Part shown: positions 1 to 7,341 of the stretch, in pieces
Position numbering within the stretch: the first letter of the stretch is position 1
Layout of the letters: each line of letters opens with the position of its first letter
Assembly (NCBI GenBank): GCA_963824475.1
Contig: CAWGPR010000012.1
Location: 992,001 to 1,056,000, forward strand
DNA from: Roseiarcus sp963824475
GTDB taxonomy: Bacteria > Pseudomonadota > Alphaproteobacteria > Rhizobiales > Beijerinckiaceae
DNA: 64,000 bases
Direction: 5' to 3'
The notes under the pieces: model-generated
What the model saw: the letters and a program-made list of their open reading frames with translations, nothing else
The model's database searches: none
Told to the model about the DNA's origin: nothing
Made by a program: the position numbers and the translations under genes

Positions 1-237
1 CTTGTCAACGCTTTCCGGCCTCAGGCTGGCGACACGGAGGTCCCAGCGCGCGCGCAGAGCCTTCAAAGCCGCGAGCTGAGCCTTCAGCTCGGTTGCCTCA
101 GCGTCGAATTTCTCTTTGGCCTTCAGCCCATGTTCGCCGTTTGACGCGCCCCATACCAGATAGCCGCTGGCGACCCCAAGCACGAGGTAGAGAACGATCG
201 GCAGCACGATCGAGCGCAGGCGCGTTCTTACGACCAT
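1..237 (-). CDS. ftsB: FtsB/DivIC-family septum formation initiator (partial, runs off the left edge)
   Basis: This small bitopic division protein is expected to act in the FtsQ-FtsB-FtsL complex at the septum. Translating the minus strand from the ATG at 237 gives a short basic N-terminus, one hydrophobic segment (about residues 8-30, including IVLPIVLYLVLGVASGYLVW), and then a charged region rich in Lys, Glu, Leu and Ala that looks like a coiled coil. This is the FtsB layout. At least 79 codons are present and no stop occurs before base 1. It lies 48 bases downstream of eno on the same strand, the usual alphaproteobacterial eno-ftsB arrangement, which strengthens the call. Confidence 0.8.
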   Translation of the reverse strand, partial: MVVRTRLRSIVLPIVLYLVLGVASGYLVWGASNGEHGLKAKEKFDAEATELKAQLAALKALRARWDLRVASLRPESVDK

Positions 238-285
238 GCGCCGATCCTGCGTGGACGGCGTTAACGCGGGGTTACCGGTTTCCGG

Positions 286-1566
286 CTAGGTCGCCTTGAT
301 CGCCGCCCGCCCGGCATAGCGGGCCTGGTCGCCGAGCTCCTCCTCGATCCGGATCAGCTGATTGTACTTTGCCAGGCGATCCGACCGGGAGAGCGAGCCG
401 GTCTTGATCTGTCCGCAATTGGTGGCGACCGCAAGATCGGCAATGGTTGAATCCTCGGTCTCGCCCGACCGGTGCGACATCACGGCGGTATAGCCCGCCC
501 GTTGCGCCATATCGACGGCGGCCAGCGTCTCGCTGAGGGTGCCGATCTGATTGACCTTGATCAGGATCGAGTTGGCGATCCTTTCCTTGATCCCGCGTTC
601 GAGGATCTCGACATTGGTGACAAAGATGTCGTCGCCGACCAGCTGCCGCCGCGAGCCGAGCTTCTGCGTCAAGAGCTTCCACCCCGCCCAGTCATTCTCG
701 GCCATACCGTCCTCGATTGATAGGATCGGATAGGCGCCAGCTAGCTTGATGAGATAGTCGACCTGCTCCTCGACCGACCGCGTCACGCCCTCGCCGGAAT
801 AGACATAGGCGCCGTCCTTGAAGAATTCGGAGGCCGCGGGATCAAGCGCGAGCGCGATGTCAATGCCAGGCTTGAAGCCGGCCGCTTCGATCGCCTTGAC
901 GCAGAAGTCGAGCGCCGCCTCCGCCGAGGGCAGATTGGGGGCGAAGCCCCCTTCGTCGCCGACGTTGGTGTTCTGTCCCGCTTTCTTCAGCGCGGCCTTC
1001 AGCGCGTGAAACGTCTCCGCGCCCCAGCGCACCGCCTCGGCAAACGAAGGCGCCCCCACCGGCAGAATCATGAACTCCTGAAAATCGATTGGATTGTCGG
1101 CATGCACGCCGCCGTTGACGACATTCATCATTGGCGTCGGTAGCACCCTGGCCATCGCGCCGCCGACGTAACGATAAAGCGGCAGGCCCGAAGCTTCCGC
1201 CGCCGCCTTGGCGACCGCAAGCGAAACGCCCAGAATTGCGTTGGCGCCGAGCCTGGATTTGTTGTTCGTGCCGTCGAGCGCGATCATCGTCTCGTTGATC
1301 TTGAGTTGATCTTCGGCCTCGAGGCCGGAGACGGCGTCAAAAAGATCGCGATTGACCGCCTCAACCGCTTTCAGAACGCCCTTGCCGCCGAAGCGGCCCT
1401 TGTCTCCGTCCCGCAGTTCGACCGCCTCGCGCGTGCCGGTTGAAGCGCCCGACGGCACGGCGGCCCGTCCCATCGAGCCGTCTTCCAGCACGACATCCAC
1501 CTCAACCGTCGGATTGCCGCGGCTATCCAGGATCTCGCGGCCGACGACATTCACGATCGCAGTCAT
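286..1566 (-). CDS. eno: Enolase (phosphopyruvate hydratase)
   Basis: Interconverts 2-phosphoglycerate and phosphoenolpyruvate in cytosolic glycolysis and gluconeogenesis, and needs Mg2+. The 426-residue product has the full family length. Visible motifs are GDEGGFAPN (203-211, with the catalytic Glu), the metal-binding D242 region, SIEDGMAE (283-290), GDDIFVTN (311-318), the catalytic Lys in LIKVNQIGTLSET (K337), SHRSGETED (364-372) and K388 in IKTGSLSRSDR. The ATG start gives the canonical N-terminus with RGNPTVEVDV. It is the first gene before ftsB. The 539 bases upstream carry no gene, so its promoter should lie there. Confidence 0.98.
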   Translation of the reverse strand: MTAIVNVVGREILDSRGNPTVEVDVVLEDGSMGRAAVPSGASTGTREAVELRDGDKGRFGGKGVLKAVEAVNRDLFDAVSGLEAEDQLKINETMIALDGTNNKSRLGANAILGVSLAVAKAAAEASGLPLYRYVGGAMARVLPTPMMNVVNGGVHADNPIDFQEFMILPVGAPSFAEAVRWGAETFHALKAALKKAGQNTNVGDEGGFAPNLPSAEAALDFCVKAIEAAGFKPGIDIALALDPAASEFFKDGAYVYSGEGVTRSVEEQVDYLIKLAGAYPILSIEDGMAENDWAGWKLLTQKLGSRRQLVGDDIFVTNVEILERGIKERIANSILIKVNQIGTLSETLAAVDMAQRAGYTAVMSHRSGETEDSTIADLAVATNCGQIKTGSLSRSDRLAKYNQLIRIEEELGDQARYAGRAAIKAT

Positions 1567-2105
1567 TTTAGCTCCGAGGCTGCAGCATCAGCCTTGGTTC
1601 TTACGGCATCCAGGCAACCGAAAAAAGACGGAGGAGGCGCGACCAAGCGGTCGGTTGCACAGCACTTTTGCACTTACTGGTGCACATTTGACCAAAATGG
1701 ACCAAGCTAGAAAAAATATGCATGGCAGGGCCGCCTAGCCTCGTGACAGAGCAAAAAATTTCGACTAGCAATGATCTGCCAAAAGGAGGCCGCTGCCAAA
1801 AGGTTTGGCGCCGGACGCCGTAGGGTCTGTGGGAGGACAAAGCGTTCGACAGTCTTGAACCGCCGCCAGTTAGGCGGAAAGGATAATAGAAAATAGCCGG
1901 GATTGTGAAACGCAATACGAGAACGAAAAAGGGGCGAGCTGCTGCAATGGCGGTTCGCCCCTTGTGTTTTGGAAGCGGATCTCTCTACTTGGCGGCAAAA
2001 ACAACGGCCATGCTTTAGGGGCGTTCGCGGCACTCATAAACTTTGGCGGCGATCGAACTATCGCCCGCGACCGGGTCTAAAAAACCTTGTTAGCGGCGCT
2101 CAGTC
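1567..2105. other. Gene-free interval between eno and tgt
   Basis: No credible gene was found in these 539 bases. Short open frames on both strands overlap one another, match no family I recognise and have poor codon composition. The stretch at about 1640-1780 and 1870-1930 is more AT-rich than its surroundings, as expected for the eno promoter region. The one clear structure is a hairpin at 1931-1961, listed separately. Confidence 0.6.
1931..1961. terminator. Hairpin flanked by A- and T-rich tracts, possible bidirectional terminator
   Basis: GGGGCGA at 1931-1937 pairs with TCGCCCC at 1955-1961. It is preceded by an A5 run and followed by TTGTGTTTT, so it could work in either direction. No gene end lies next to it on the plus strand. 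It could belong to an unannotated small transcript, or be a processing site ahead of eno. Confidence 0.4.
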
Positions 2106-3236
2106 TCAACGTCCTTCCGCCTCGCCTTCTGCCCAATTTCGTTGCGCTTCGGCGATATATGGGTCAAGTCGTCCTTCCTTGATCGCAAGCCGGGCGCCCG
2201 ACATAAGATCTTGATAATAGGCAAGGTTGATCTCGGTTAGGCCCATCATCGCGAGGATCTCGCCCGACTTCGTCAGATGGCGCCAGTAGGCGCGCGAATA
2301 ATCGCGCGCCATCGGAGACGACGACAGCGGATCGACCGGGCGCGGATCGTCGGCGAAACGCGCGTTTCGCAGGTTGAGGCGGCCGCGGCGAGTAAAGACG
2401 AGCCCATGCCTTCCTGCGCGAGTGGGCATCACGCAATCGAACATATCGACGCCGCGCCTCGCCGCCTGAAGAAGATCGTCGGGGGTTCCTACGCCCATCA
2501 GATAGCGGGGTTTGTCGAACGGCAGACGCGGGACCACAGCGTTGATCATGTCAAGCATCGCCGCCTGCGGCTCGCCGACCGCCAAGCCCCCGATCGCGTA
2601 GCCGTCAAAATTCATCTCGACGAGCCCCTGGGCGCTGAACAGGCGAAGATCTTTTTCCGTCCCGCCCTGGACGATGCCGAATATCGCCCTGCCCGGCTGC
2701 TCGCCGAAGGCGTTCCTTGATCGCTCGGCCCATCGGAGGGACACGCGCATCGCGCGCTCCGCCTCTTCATGCGAGCACGGCAGCCTCACGCACTCATCGA
2801 GCTGCATCTGGATGTCGGAGCCCAAAAGGCTCTGGATTTCCATCGACCTCTCGGGCGTTAGCTCATAACGCGAACCGTCGATATGCGACTGAAATGTTAC
2901 CCCGCGTTCGCTGAGTTTGCGCAGCCTGGCGAGGCTCATCACCTGAAAGCCGCCGGAGTCGGTGAGGATGGGATGGGGCCAGTTCATGAATTTGTGCAGG
3001 CCGCCGAGCGCCGCGATCCGCTCCGCGCCGGACGCCAGCATCAAGTGATAGGTGTTGGAGACCACGACGTCGTAGCCGAGCGCGCGCACCGTTTGCGGAT
3101 GCATCGCTTTGATGGTCGCGGCTGTCGCAAGCGGCATGAACGCGGGCGTGCGAATGTCGCCGCGCGGGATCGAGATTGCGCCGACGCGCGCCTGGCCGTC
3201 GGTCGCATGCACGGTGAAGGAAAATTCGGCGCTCAC
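2106..3236 (-). CDS. tgt: Queuine/preQ1 tRNA-guanine transglycosylase lacking the usual zinc cysteines
   Basis: Exchanges guanine-34 for preQ1 in the anticodon of Asn, Asp, His and Tyr tRNAs, the insertion step of queuosine synthesis. The 376-residue length is normal. Motifs include LTDSGGFQV with the general-acid Asp, QLDECV, GIVQGG, AIGGLAVGE, MGVGTPDDLL and DMFDCVMPTRAGRHG, where the first Asp of the last motif is the expected nucleophile. The C-terminal segment that normally reads C-x-C-x2-C before YSRAY reads LSSSPMARDYSRAY here, so none of the three cysteine zinc ligands is present. The gene overlaps queA by 4 bases, so the two are translationally coupled. Confidence 0.95.
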   Translation of the reverse strand: MSAEFSFTVHATDGQARVGAISIPRGDIRTPAFMPLATAATIKAMHPQTVRALGYDVVVSNTYHLMLASGAERIAALGGLHKFMNWPHPILTDSGGFQVMSLARLRKLSERGVTFQSHIDGSRYELTPERSMEIQSLLGSDIQMQLDECVRLPCSHEEAERAMRVSLRWAERSRNAFGEQPGRAIFGIVQGGTEKDLRLFSAQGLVEMNFDGYAIGGLAVGEPQAAMLDMINAVVPRLPFDKPRYLMGVGTPDDLLQAARRGVDMFDCVMPTRAGRHGLVFTRRGRLNLRNARFADDPRPVDPLSSSPMARDYSRAYWRHLTKSGEILAMMGLTEINLAYYQDLMSGARLAIKEGRLDPYIAEAQRNWAEGEAEGR

Positions 3237-4354
3237 GGACGCTTGCTGGGCGCGCTTTCAGCGCCTGCGCGGATTAACAGGCAGGCATCGCCGTATGAAT
3301 AAAACCGATAGCCGGCTTGAATTGCGTGCGCGTAAGCCGCGCGCATGGTCTTGAGCCCGCTGAAAGCAGAGACGAGCATGAACAGCGTTGATCGCGGCAA
3401 ATGAAAGTTGGTCATGAGCGCGTCGACGAAATGAAACTTATAACCTGGGGTGATGAAAATGTCCGCTCGGCCCGAAAACGGCCGGAGTCGCCCGTTCTCG
3501 TCGGTTGCGCTCTCGATAACGCGCGCGGATGTCGTGCCGACGCAAACAATCCGGCCTCCGCTTTCCCGCACGGCGTTCAGCGCCTCCGCCGTCGCCGGGT
3601 TGATCGAACCCCACTCGGAATGCATTTTGTGGTCGCAGGTTTCCTCGACCCTGACCGGCGCGAATGTCCCGGCGCCGACATGCAAGGTGACGCGATGCAA
3701 CGCGACGCCGCGCGCCGCGAGGCGACTGACTAGCGACGGAGTAAAATGCAGCCCCGCCGTCGGCGCCGCCACCGCGCCAGGTTTGGCGGCAAACATCGTC
3801 TGGTAGTCTGCGCGGTCGCTGGGCGACAAAGCGCGCCGCGAGGCGATGTAGGGCGGCAGTGGGGCGCTGCCCAAGCGCTCGATCGCCTCATCCAATGCGG
3901 CGCCGGCAAAATCAAAGCGCAGCAGAACCTCGCCTGCTTCGCCTTTATCTTCCACTTCCGCGTCAAGGGCCGCGAGAAGGCAGACCATGCTTTCGCGCGG
4001 CTCGCCGAAACGGATTCGCTCGCCGATTTTGAGCCTCTTGCCCGGCCGGACGAGCGCCCACCAACGGCAATCGTCGACGCGCTCAATCAGCGTCGCTTCG
4101 ATTGAAGCGATGGATTCGCCTCTCACTCGCACGCCATCGAGCCGGGCTGCGATGACCCGCGTATCATTCACGACGAGCGCGTCGCGGGGTGTAAGAAAGT
4201 CCGGCAGATCGCGCACGTACGCATCCGTCAAAGCGCCGTCGGCGCCGACGACCAGCATCCGCGCGCTGTCCCGCGGATTTGCCGGAGCCAGCGCGATGCG
4301 TTCGGCCGGAAGTACAAAATCGAAGGCGTCGACGCGCATCGCGGTCATCGCCAT
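3233..4354 (-). CDS. queA: S-adenosylmethionine:tRNA ribosyltransferase-isomerase
   Basis: Transfers and rearranges the ribosyl moiety of SAM onto preQ1-modified tRNA to give epoxyqueuosine, the step after Tgt. The 373-residue product is close to the family length and contains the typical NDTRVIAARL, PTAGLHFT, LHVGAGTFAPVR, TTSARVIESA and TNFHLPRSTLFMLVSAF segments. Three in-frame ATGs lie at the 5' end (4354, 4348 and 4339). An AGGATGG sequence lies between them, so the third, giving MRVDAFDF, is a reasonable alternative start. It overlaps tgt downstream, forming a two-gene queuosine operon isolated from ppiB by the terminator at 4382-4425. Confidence 0.96.
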   Translation of the reverse strand: MAMTAMRVDAFDFVLPAERIALAPANPRDSARMLVVGADGALTDAYVRDLPDFLTPRDALVVNDTRVIAARLDGVRVRGESIASIEATLIERVDDCRWWALVRPGKRLKIGERIRFGEPRESMVCLLAALDAEVEDKGEAGEVLLRFDFAGAALDEAIERLGSAPLPPYIASRRALSPSDRADYQTMFAAKPGAVAAPTAGLHFTPSLVSRLAARGVALHRVTLHVGAGTFAPVRVEETCDHKMHSEWGSINPATAEALNAVRESGGRIVCVGTTSARVIESATDENGRLRPFSGRADIFITPGYKFHFVDALMTNFHLPRSTLFMLVSAFSGLKTMRAAYAHAIQAGYRFYSYGDACLLIRAGAESAPSKRP

Positions 4355-4381
4355 CCTGTTGAAGCTGTCAAACCGTCGTGC

Positions 4382-4425
4382 AAAAAACGGAGCGCCCGTG
4401 TCTCTGGGCCCGACCAGCTCCGTTT
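4382..4425 (-). terminator. Rho-independent terminator after ppiB
   Basis: On the minus strand AAACGGAGC (4425-4417) pairs with GCTCCGTTT (4393-4385). An inner GGGC/GCCC pairing lies in the loop, and a T-run follows the stem directly. It sits about 40 bases beyond the ppiB stop and ends the ppiA-ppiB transcript before queA begins. Confidence 0.75.
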
Positions 4426-4465
4426 GTCGTCCCGGTCCTCATGAGCTCAGATCGTCGCTATGCTC

Positions 4466-4921
4466 TCAGCCCAGCGTCGCCTTGACGATCTTGTCGGGAT
4501 CGCGGACGGGCTCGCCGCGCTTGATCTTGTCGACGTTCTCCATGCCCGACGCGACTTTGCCCCAGACCGTATATTTCCGGTCAAGGAAGGGTGCGTCGGC
4601 GAAGCAGATGAAGAACTGCGAATTGGCCGAATCCGGGCTCGCGGCGCGGGCCATTGACACTGTGCCTCGCACGTGGGGCTCGGCGTTGAACTCGGCTTTG
4701 AGGTCGGGATATTTCGACCCGCCGGTTCCATTTCCGCGCGGGCACCCGGTCTGGGCCATGAATCCGTCGATCACGCGGTGAAAGACGATGCCGTCATAGA
4801 AACCCTCGGAGACCAAGCGCTTGATATGCGCCACATGGCCCGGCGCGAGCGACGGCTTCATTTCGATCACGACCGGACCCTTGGTCGTCTCAATGGTCAA
4901 TGTATCGCCGGCGCTGCTCAT
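4466..4921 (-). CDS. ppiB: Cytoplasmic cyclophilin-type peptidyl-prolyl isomerase
   Basis: Catalyses cis-trans isomerisation of Xaa-Pro bonds during protein folding. The 151-residue single-domain cyclophilin has no signal peptide. It shows FHRVIDGFMAQTG with the catalytic Arg, GTGG, and NSQFFICFADAPFLDRKYTVWGKV. The start at 4921 gives MSSAGDTLTIETTKGPVVIEM, the normal cyclophilin beginning. A periplasmic paralogue lies 11 bases upstream on the same strand, so the two were probably duplicated in tandem and are co-transcribed. The strong terminator downstream closes the unit. Confidence 0.93.
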   Translation of the reverse strand: MSSAGDTLTIETTKGPVVIEMKPSLAPGHVAHIKRLVSEGFYDGIVFHRVIDGFMAQTGCPRGNGTGGSKYPDLKAEFNAEPHVRGTVSMARAASPDSANSQFFICFADAPFLDRKYTVWGKVASGMENVDKIKRGEPVRDPDKIVKATLG

Positions 4922-4932
4922 ATCATTGCTCC

Positions 4933-5484
4933 TTATTGTTTCGCCCCGGACGCCATGCGCATGGTGATGATCTTGTCCGGGTTCTCGACTGCGCCATTGT
5001 TGGCCTCAGTTCCCGCCTTGATCTTGTCGACGACGTCCATCCCCGAGACAACCTCTCCGAAGGCGGTATACTTGCCGTCGAGGAAGCCGCCGTCGCCGAA
5101 CATGATGAAAAATTGCGAATTAGCTGAATTCGGATCGTCCGTCCGCGCCATGCCAAGCGTCCCGCGCTTGAAATGCGTTTGATTGAATTCCGCCGGCAGG
5201 TTGGGAAGGCTCGAACCCCCGGAACCTGTCCCGGTCGGATCGCCCGTCTGCGCCATGAACCCAGGAATGACGCGGTGGAACGTCAGCCCGTCGTAGAACT
5301 TCTGCTTCACCAGCGTCTTGATCTGGGCGACGTGTTTGGGCGCCCAGTCAGGATGCAGGAGGATCGTGACCTTGCCGTGCTTAGTCGTCATGATGACGGT
5401 GTTGTCGGGGTCGCCGGCGGCATAGGCCGCCGAAGCGACGAAGAGCGGAAGCCAAAGCGCAACGCGTCGGCTGCAAACAAGCAT
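4933..5484 (-). CDS. ppiA: Periplasmic cyclophilin-type peptidyl-prolyl isomerase
   Basis: An exported cyclophilin that would assist folding of envelope proteins. The 183 residues begin with a signal peptide (MLVCSRRVALWLPLFVASAA, probable cleavage after AYA near residue 22). The mature part has the catalytic FHRVIPGFMAQTGDPTG and NSQFFIMFGDGGFLDGKYTAFGEV motifs. It is upstream of and close to ppiB. No partner specific to its role is visible nearby, so the assignment rests on the family and the leader peptide. Confidence 0.92.
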   Translation of the reverse strand: MLVCSRRVALWLPLFVASAAYAAGDPDNTVIMTTKHGKVTILLHPDWAPKHVAQIKTLVKQKFYDGLTFHRVIPGFMAQTGDPTGTGSGGSSLPNLPAEFNQTHFKRGTLGMARTDDPNSANSQFFIMFGDGGFLDGKYTAFGEVVSGMDVVDKIKAGTEANNGAVENPDKIITMRMASGAKQ

Positions 5485-5720
5485 GGGCGGACCTTCTAAA
5501 GAAGCGGCCGCCGGATCGCGGCGCGGCTTGATAGCAGGTTAAAGAGGCATTGCAACCCACGAGCCGAGCCGGCGTGGCTCTCGGGGCTTGCGTCTGATAG
5601 GAGGCAGGGATCGTGAAAAACTCACCTCTTTCGCGCAATAGCCGGATATGCAGAGCCTTGCGGGCATCATAGCGCGCGCGCTATCGTTCCGAATTCACAC
5701 TCTGAGCCGTCCCAAGCACT

Positions 5721-6137
5721 ATGTCCCGCACCTGTCTTCTCCTCTCGGCATTCGCCGCGCTGATTGCTTCCGGCCTCTCGGCTTTGGCGGCCGGACCGGT
5801 GACGCGCCAATGCGACTATAAGGGCGAAGGCAAACTCGGGCCGCTGCTCGTCGCCTATGACGAATCCGCCCGCTTGGTCCGGGTGACCACGCCCGACGGC
5901 CGCATCTGGCGCTACCAGGACGGCGCGACCGGGCGCCTGGGACCGACGCTCGCCGCCGCCGACGATCCGGGCCCGGTCGAACAATTCGTCACCTTGAGGG
6001 CCGGCCGGGTTGAGGTTGGCTTTCGGTGGCCGGACGACGGAACCACCGGCCATTTGGCCTATTTTGACCTGATGGCGTTCAAAAATCCGGCAAAGCGCTG
6101 CGTCTGGCGCTCGCTTTGGGACTTCGCAATGGGCTGA
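5721..6137 (+). CDS. Conserved-looking secreted protein of unknown function
   Basis: The 138-residue product starts with a clear signal peptide (MSRTCLLLSAFAALIASGLS, likely cleavage after LAA near residue 24). The mature protein of about 115 residues carries two cysteines, near the start (RQCDYKG) and the end (KRCVWRS), which could form a disulfide. I recognise no family. Codon use resembles the neighbouring genes. It stands alone on the plus strand between the leftward ppi genes and the leftward cyo operon, and converges on cyoD across the hairpin at 6193-6212. Confidence 0.6.
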   Translation: MSRTCLLLSAFAALIASGLSALAAGPVTRQCDYKGEGKLGPLLVAYDESARLVRVTTPDGRIWRYQDGATGRLGPTLAAADDPGPVEQFVTLRAGRVEVGFRWPDDGTTGHLAYFDLMAFKNPAKRCVWRSLWDFAMG

Positions 6138-6192
6138 AGCGCCGCGTCTTCGTGGCGGAACGATCCTCTATCAGTCTGCCGGGCCAATCGGA

Positions 6193-6212
6193 GCCTTCGC
6201 CGAGGCGAAGGC
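6193..6212. terminator. Hairpin between convergent genes, probable bidirectional terminator
   Basis: GCCTTCGCC (6193-6201) pairs perfectly with GGCGAAGGC (6204-6212) across a tiny loop. It lies between the stop of the secreted protein on the plus strand and the cyoD stop on the minus strand. There is no U-tract, so its efficiency is uncertain. Confidence 0.5.
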
Positions 6213-6295
6213 GACGTGGGATAGTGATCACTGCTTGCTTCGGCCGAGGACCATCGCGCCTTCGCGGGCCGCGCCGCCATGAACCCGGCCGCCGA

Positions 6296-6688
6296 TTATC
6301 CCATCTGCATATGCATTGGCGTCATGTTCTGATTGAGGTTGTACATGATCCAGAGCGACCCGACCATGACCAACATGACGATGAGGACCCCGAACGCCAA
6401 CGCCAAGACATTGTTGACGTTGTCGGGACCGGTGGTGATGTGCAGGAAAAAGACCAGGTGCACGCCGATCTGCGCGATCGCCAGCACGACCAGCGCAACG
6501 GGAACGCTCGGGCGCCAAACCAGGAACGTCCCGGCAATGAAAAAAGACACCGCCGTTAGCAGGATCGCCAGGCCAAGACCGATCAGATAGCCCAGAACCC
6601 CTTCCGCGATCTCACGGCCATGGGCGGGCTCGTCGCCGGGAGCATGGTCGGCGCCGCGTAGCGGCTGATAGTCGTCAGTCGAGCTCAT
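6296..6688 (-). CDS. cyoD: Cytochrome bo3 ubiquinol oxidase subunit IV
   Basis: Small membrane subunit of the proton-pumping quinol oxidase, thought to assist assembly of the CuB centre. Starting at the ATG at 6688 (MSSTDDYQPLRGADHAPGDE), the 130 residues hold a hydrophilic N-terminus and three membrane segments (about residues 32-52, 60-80 and 92-112), with the family motif QIGVHLVFFLH. The start overlaps the end of cyoC by 4 bases. It is the last gene of the cyoABCD operon. No cyoE (haem O synthase) follows, so that gene must be elsewhere. Confidence 0.93.
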   Translation of the reverse strand: MSSTDDYQPLRGADHAPGDEPAHGREIAEGVLGYLIGLGLAILLTAVSFFIAGTFLVWRPSVPVALVVLAIAQIGVHLVFFLHITTGPDNVNNVLALAFGVLIVMLVMVGSLWIMYNLNQNMTPMHMQMG

Positions 6689-7341
6689 TGGCCTGCTCCC
6701 AAAAGATAGACGACGGTGAAGATCGCGACCCAAATGATGTCGAGCGTGTGCCAGAACAAAGCGAAGCAGAGGACGCGGCGCAGGATGTCGGCCCGATAAC
6801 CCTTGGCGAACACCTGCGCGACCATCGTAAGCAGCCACAGGGTTCCGAGGGTGACGTGCAGGCCGTGGCAGCCGACCAGAGTGAAGAATGCGGAGAGGAA
6901 CGCGCTGCGAGTCGGCCCCGCGCCCTGATCGATCATGCCGACGAATTCGTGAATCTCGATCGCCAGGAACCCAAGTCCGAGCACGCAAGTCGCCGCCATG
7001 CCGCCGTAATACATAAGACTGTTGTGCGCCCTGGCGCCGATGGCGGCCAAGCCGCAGGTGAAACTCGACAGCAGGAGGCACGCGGTTTCGATCGCGACAT
7101 TCTGCAGATTGAACAAGTCCTTCCCACTCGGCCCGCCTGCAGTCTCTCCGGACAGCACCGCGTAGGTGGCGAAGAACGCCGAGAACATGATGATGTCGCT
7201 GAGCAGGAAGATCCAGAAGCCGTAGCCGACTATGATTCGCTTCGAGGCCGGATCGGCGTGATCGAAAATCGCTGCGACCGGGCCCCGCGCTTCCTCGGGC
7301 CTGTCGTCGCCGTAGCCCGCGCCTGCCTGAAAGGCCGTCAT
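6685..7341 (-). CDS. cyoC: Cytochrome bo3 ubiquinol oxidase subunit III
   Basis: Haem-copper oxidase subunit III, a 218-residue protein with five predicted membrane helices and no cofactors. Family features are FWIFLLSDIIMFSAFFATYAV (after residue 40), the conserved Glu within AIEIHEFVGMI, and CHGLHVTLGTLWLL. It overlaps cyoB by 4 bases upstream and cyoD by 4 bases downstream, so subunits are likely made in a coupled way. The short N-terminal leader before the first helix is typical of quinol-oxidase rather than cytochrome c oxidase subunit III. Confidence 0.95.
   Translation of the reverse strand: MTAFQAGAGYGDDRPEEARGPVAAIFDHADPASKRIIVGYGFWIFLLSDIIMFSAFFATYAVLSGETAGGPSGKDLFNLQNVAIETACLLLSSFTCGLAAIGARAHNSLMYYGGMAATCVLGLGFLAIEIHEFVGMIDQGAGPTRSAFLSAFFTLVGCHGLHVTLGTLWLLTMVAQVFAKGYRADILRRVLCFALFWHTLDIIWVAIFTVVYLLGAGQ

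Noticed and set aside
1601..2033. Overlapping minus-strand frames upstream of eno
   Set aside because: Unusual composition, no ribosome-binding sequence and no family match; more likely leader and promoter DNA.
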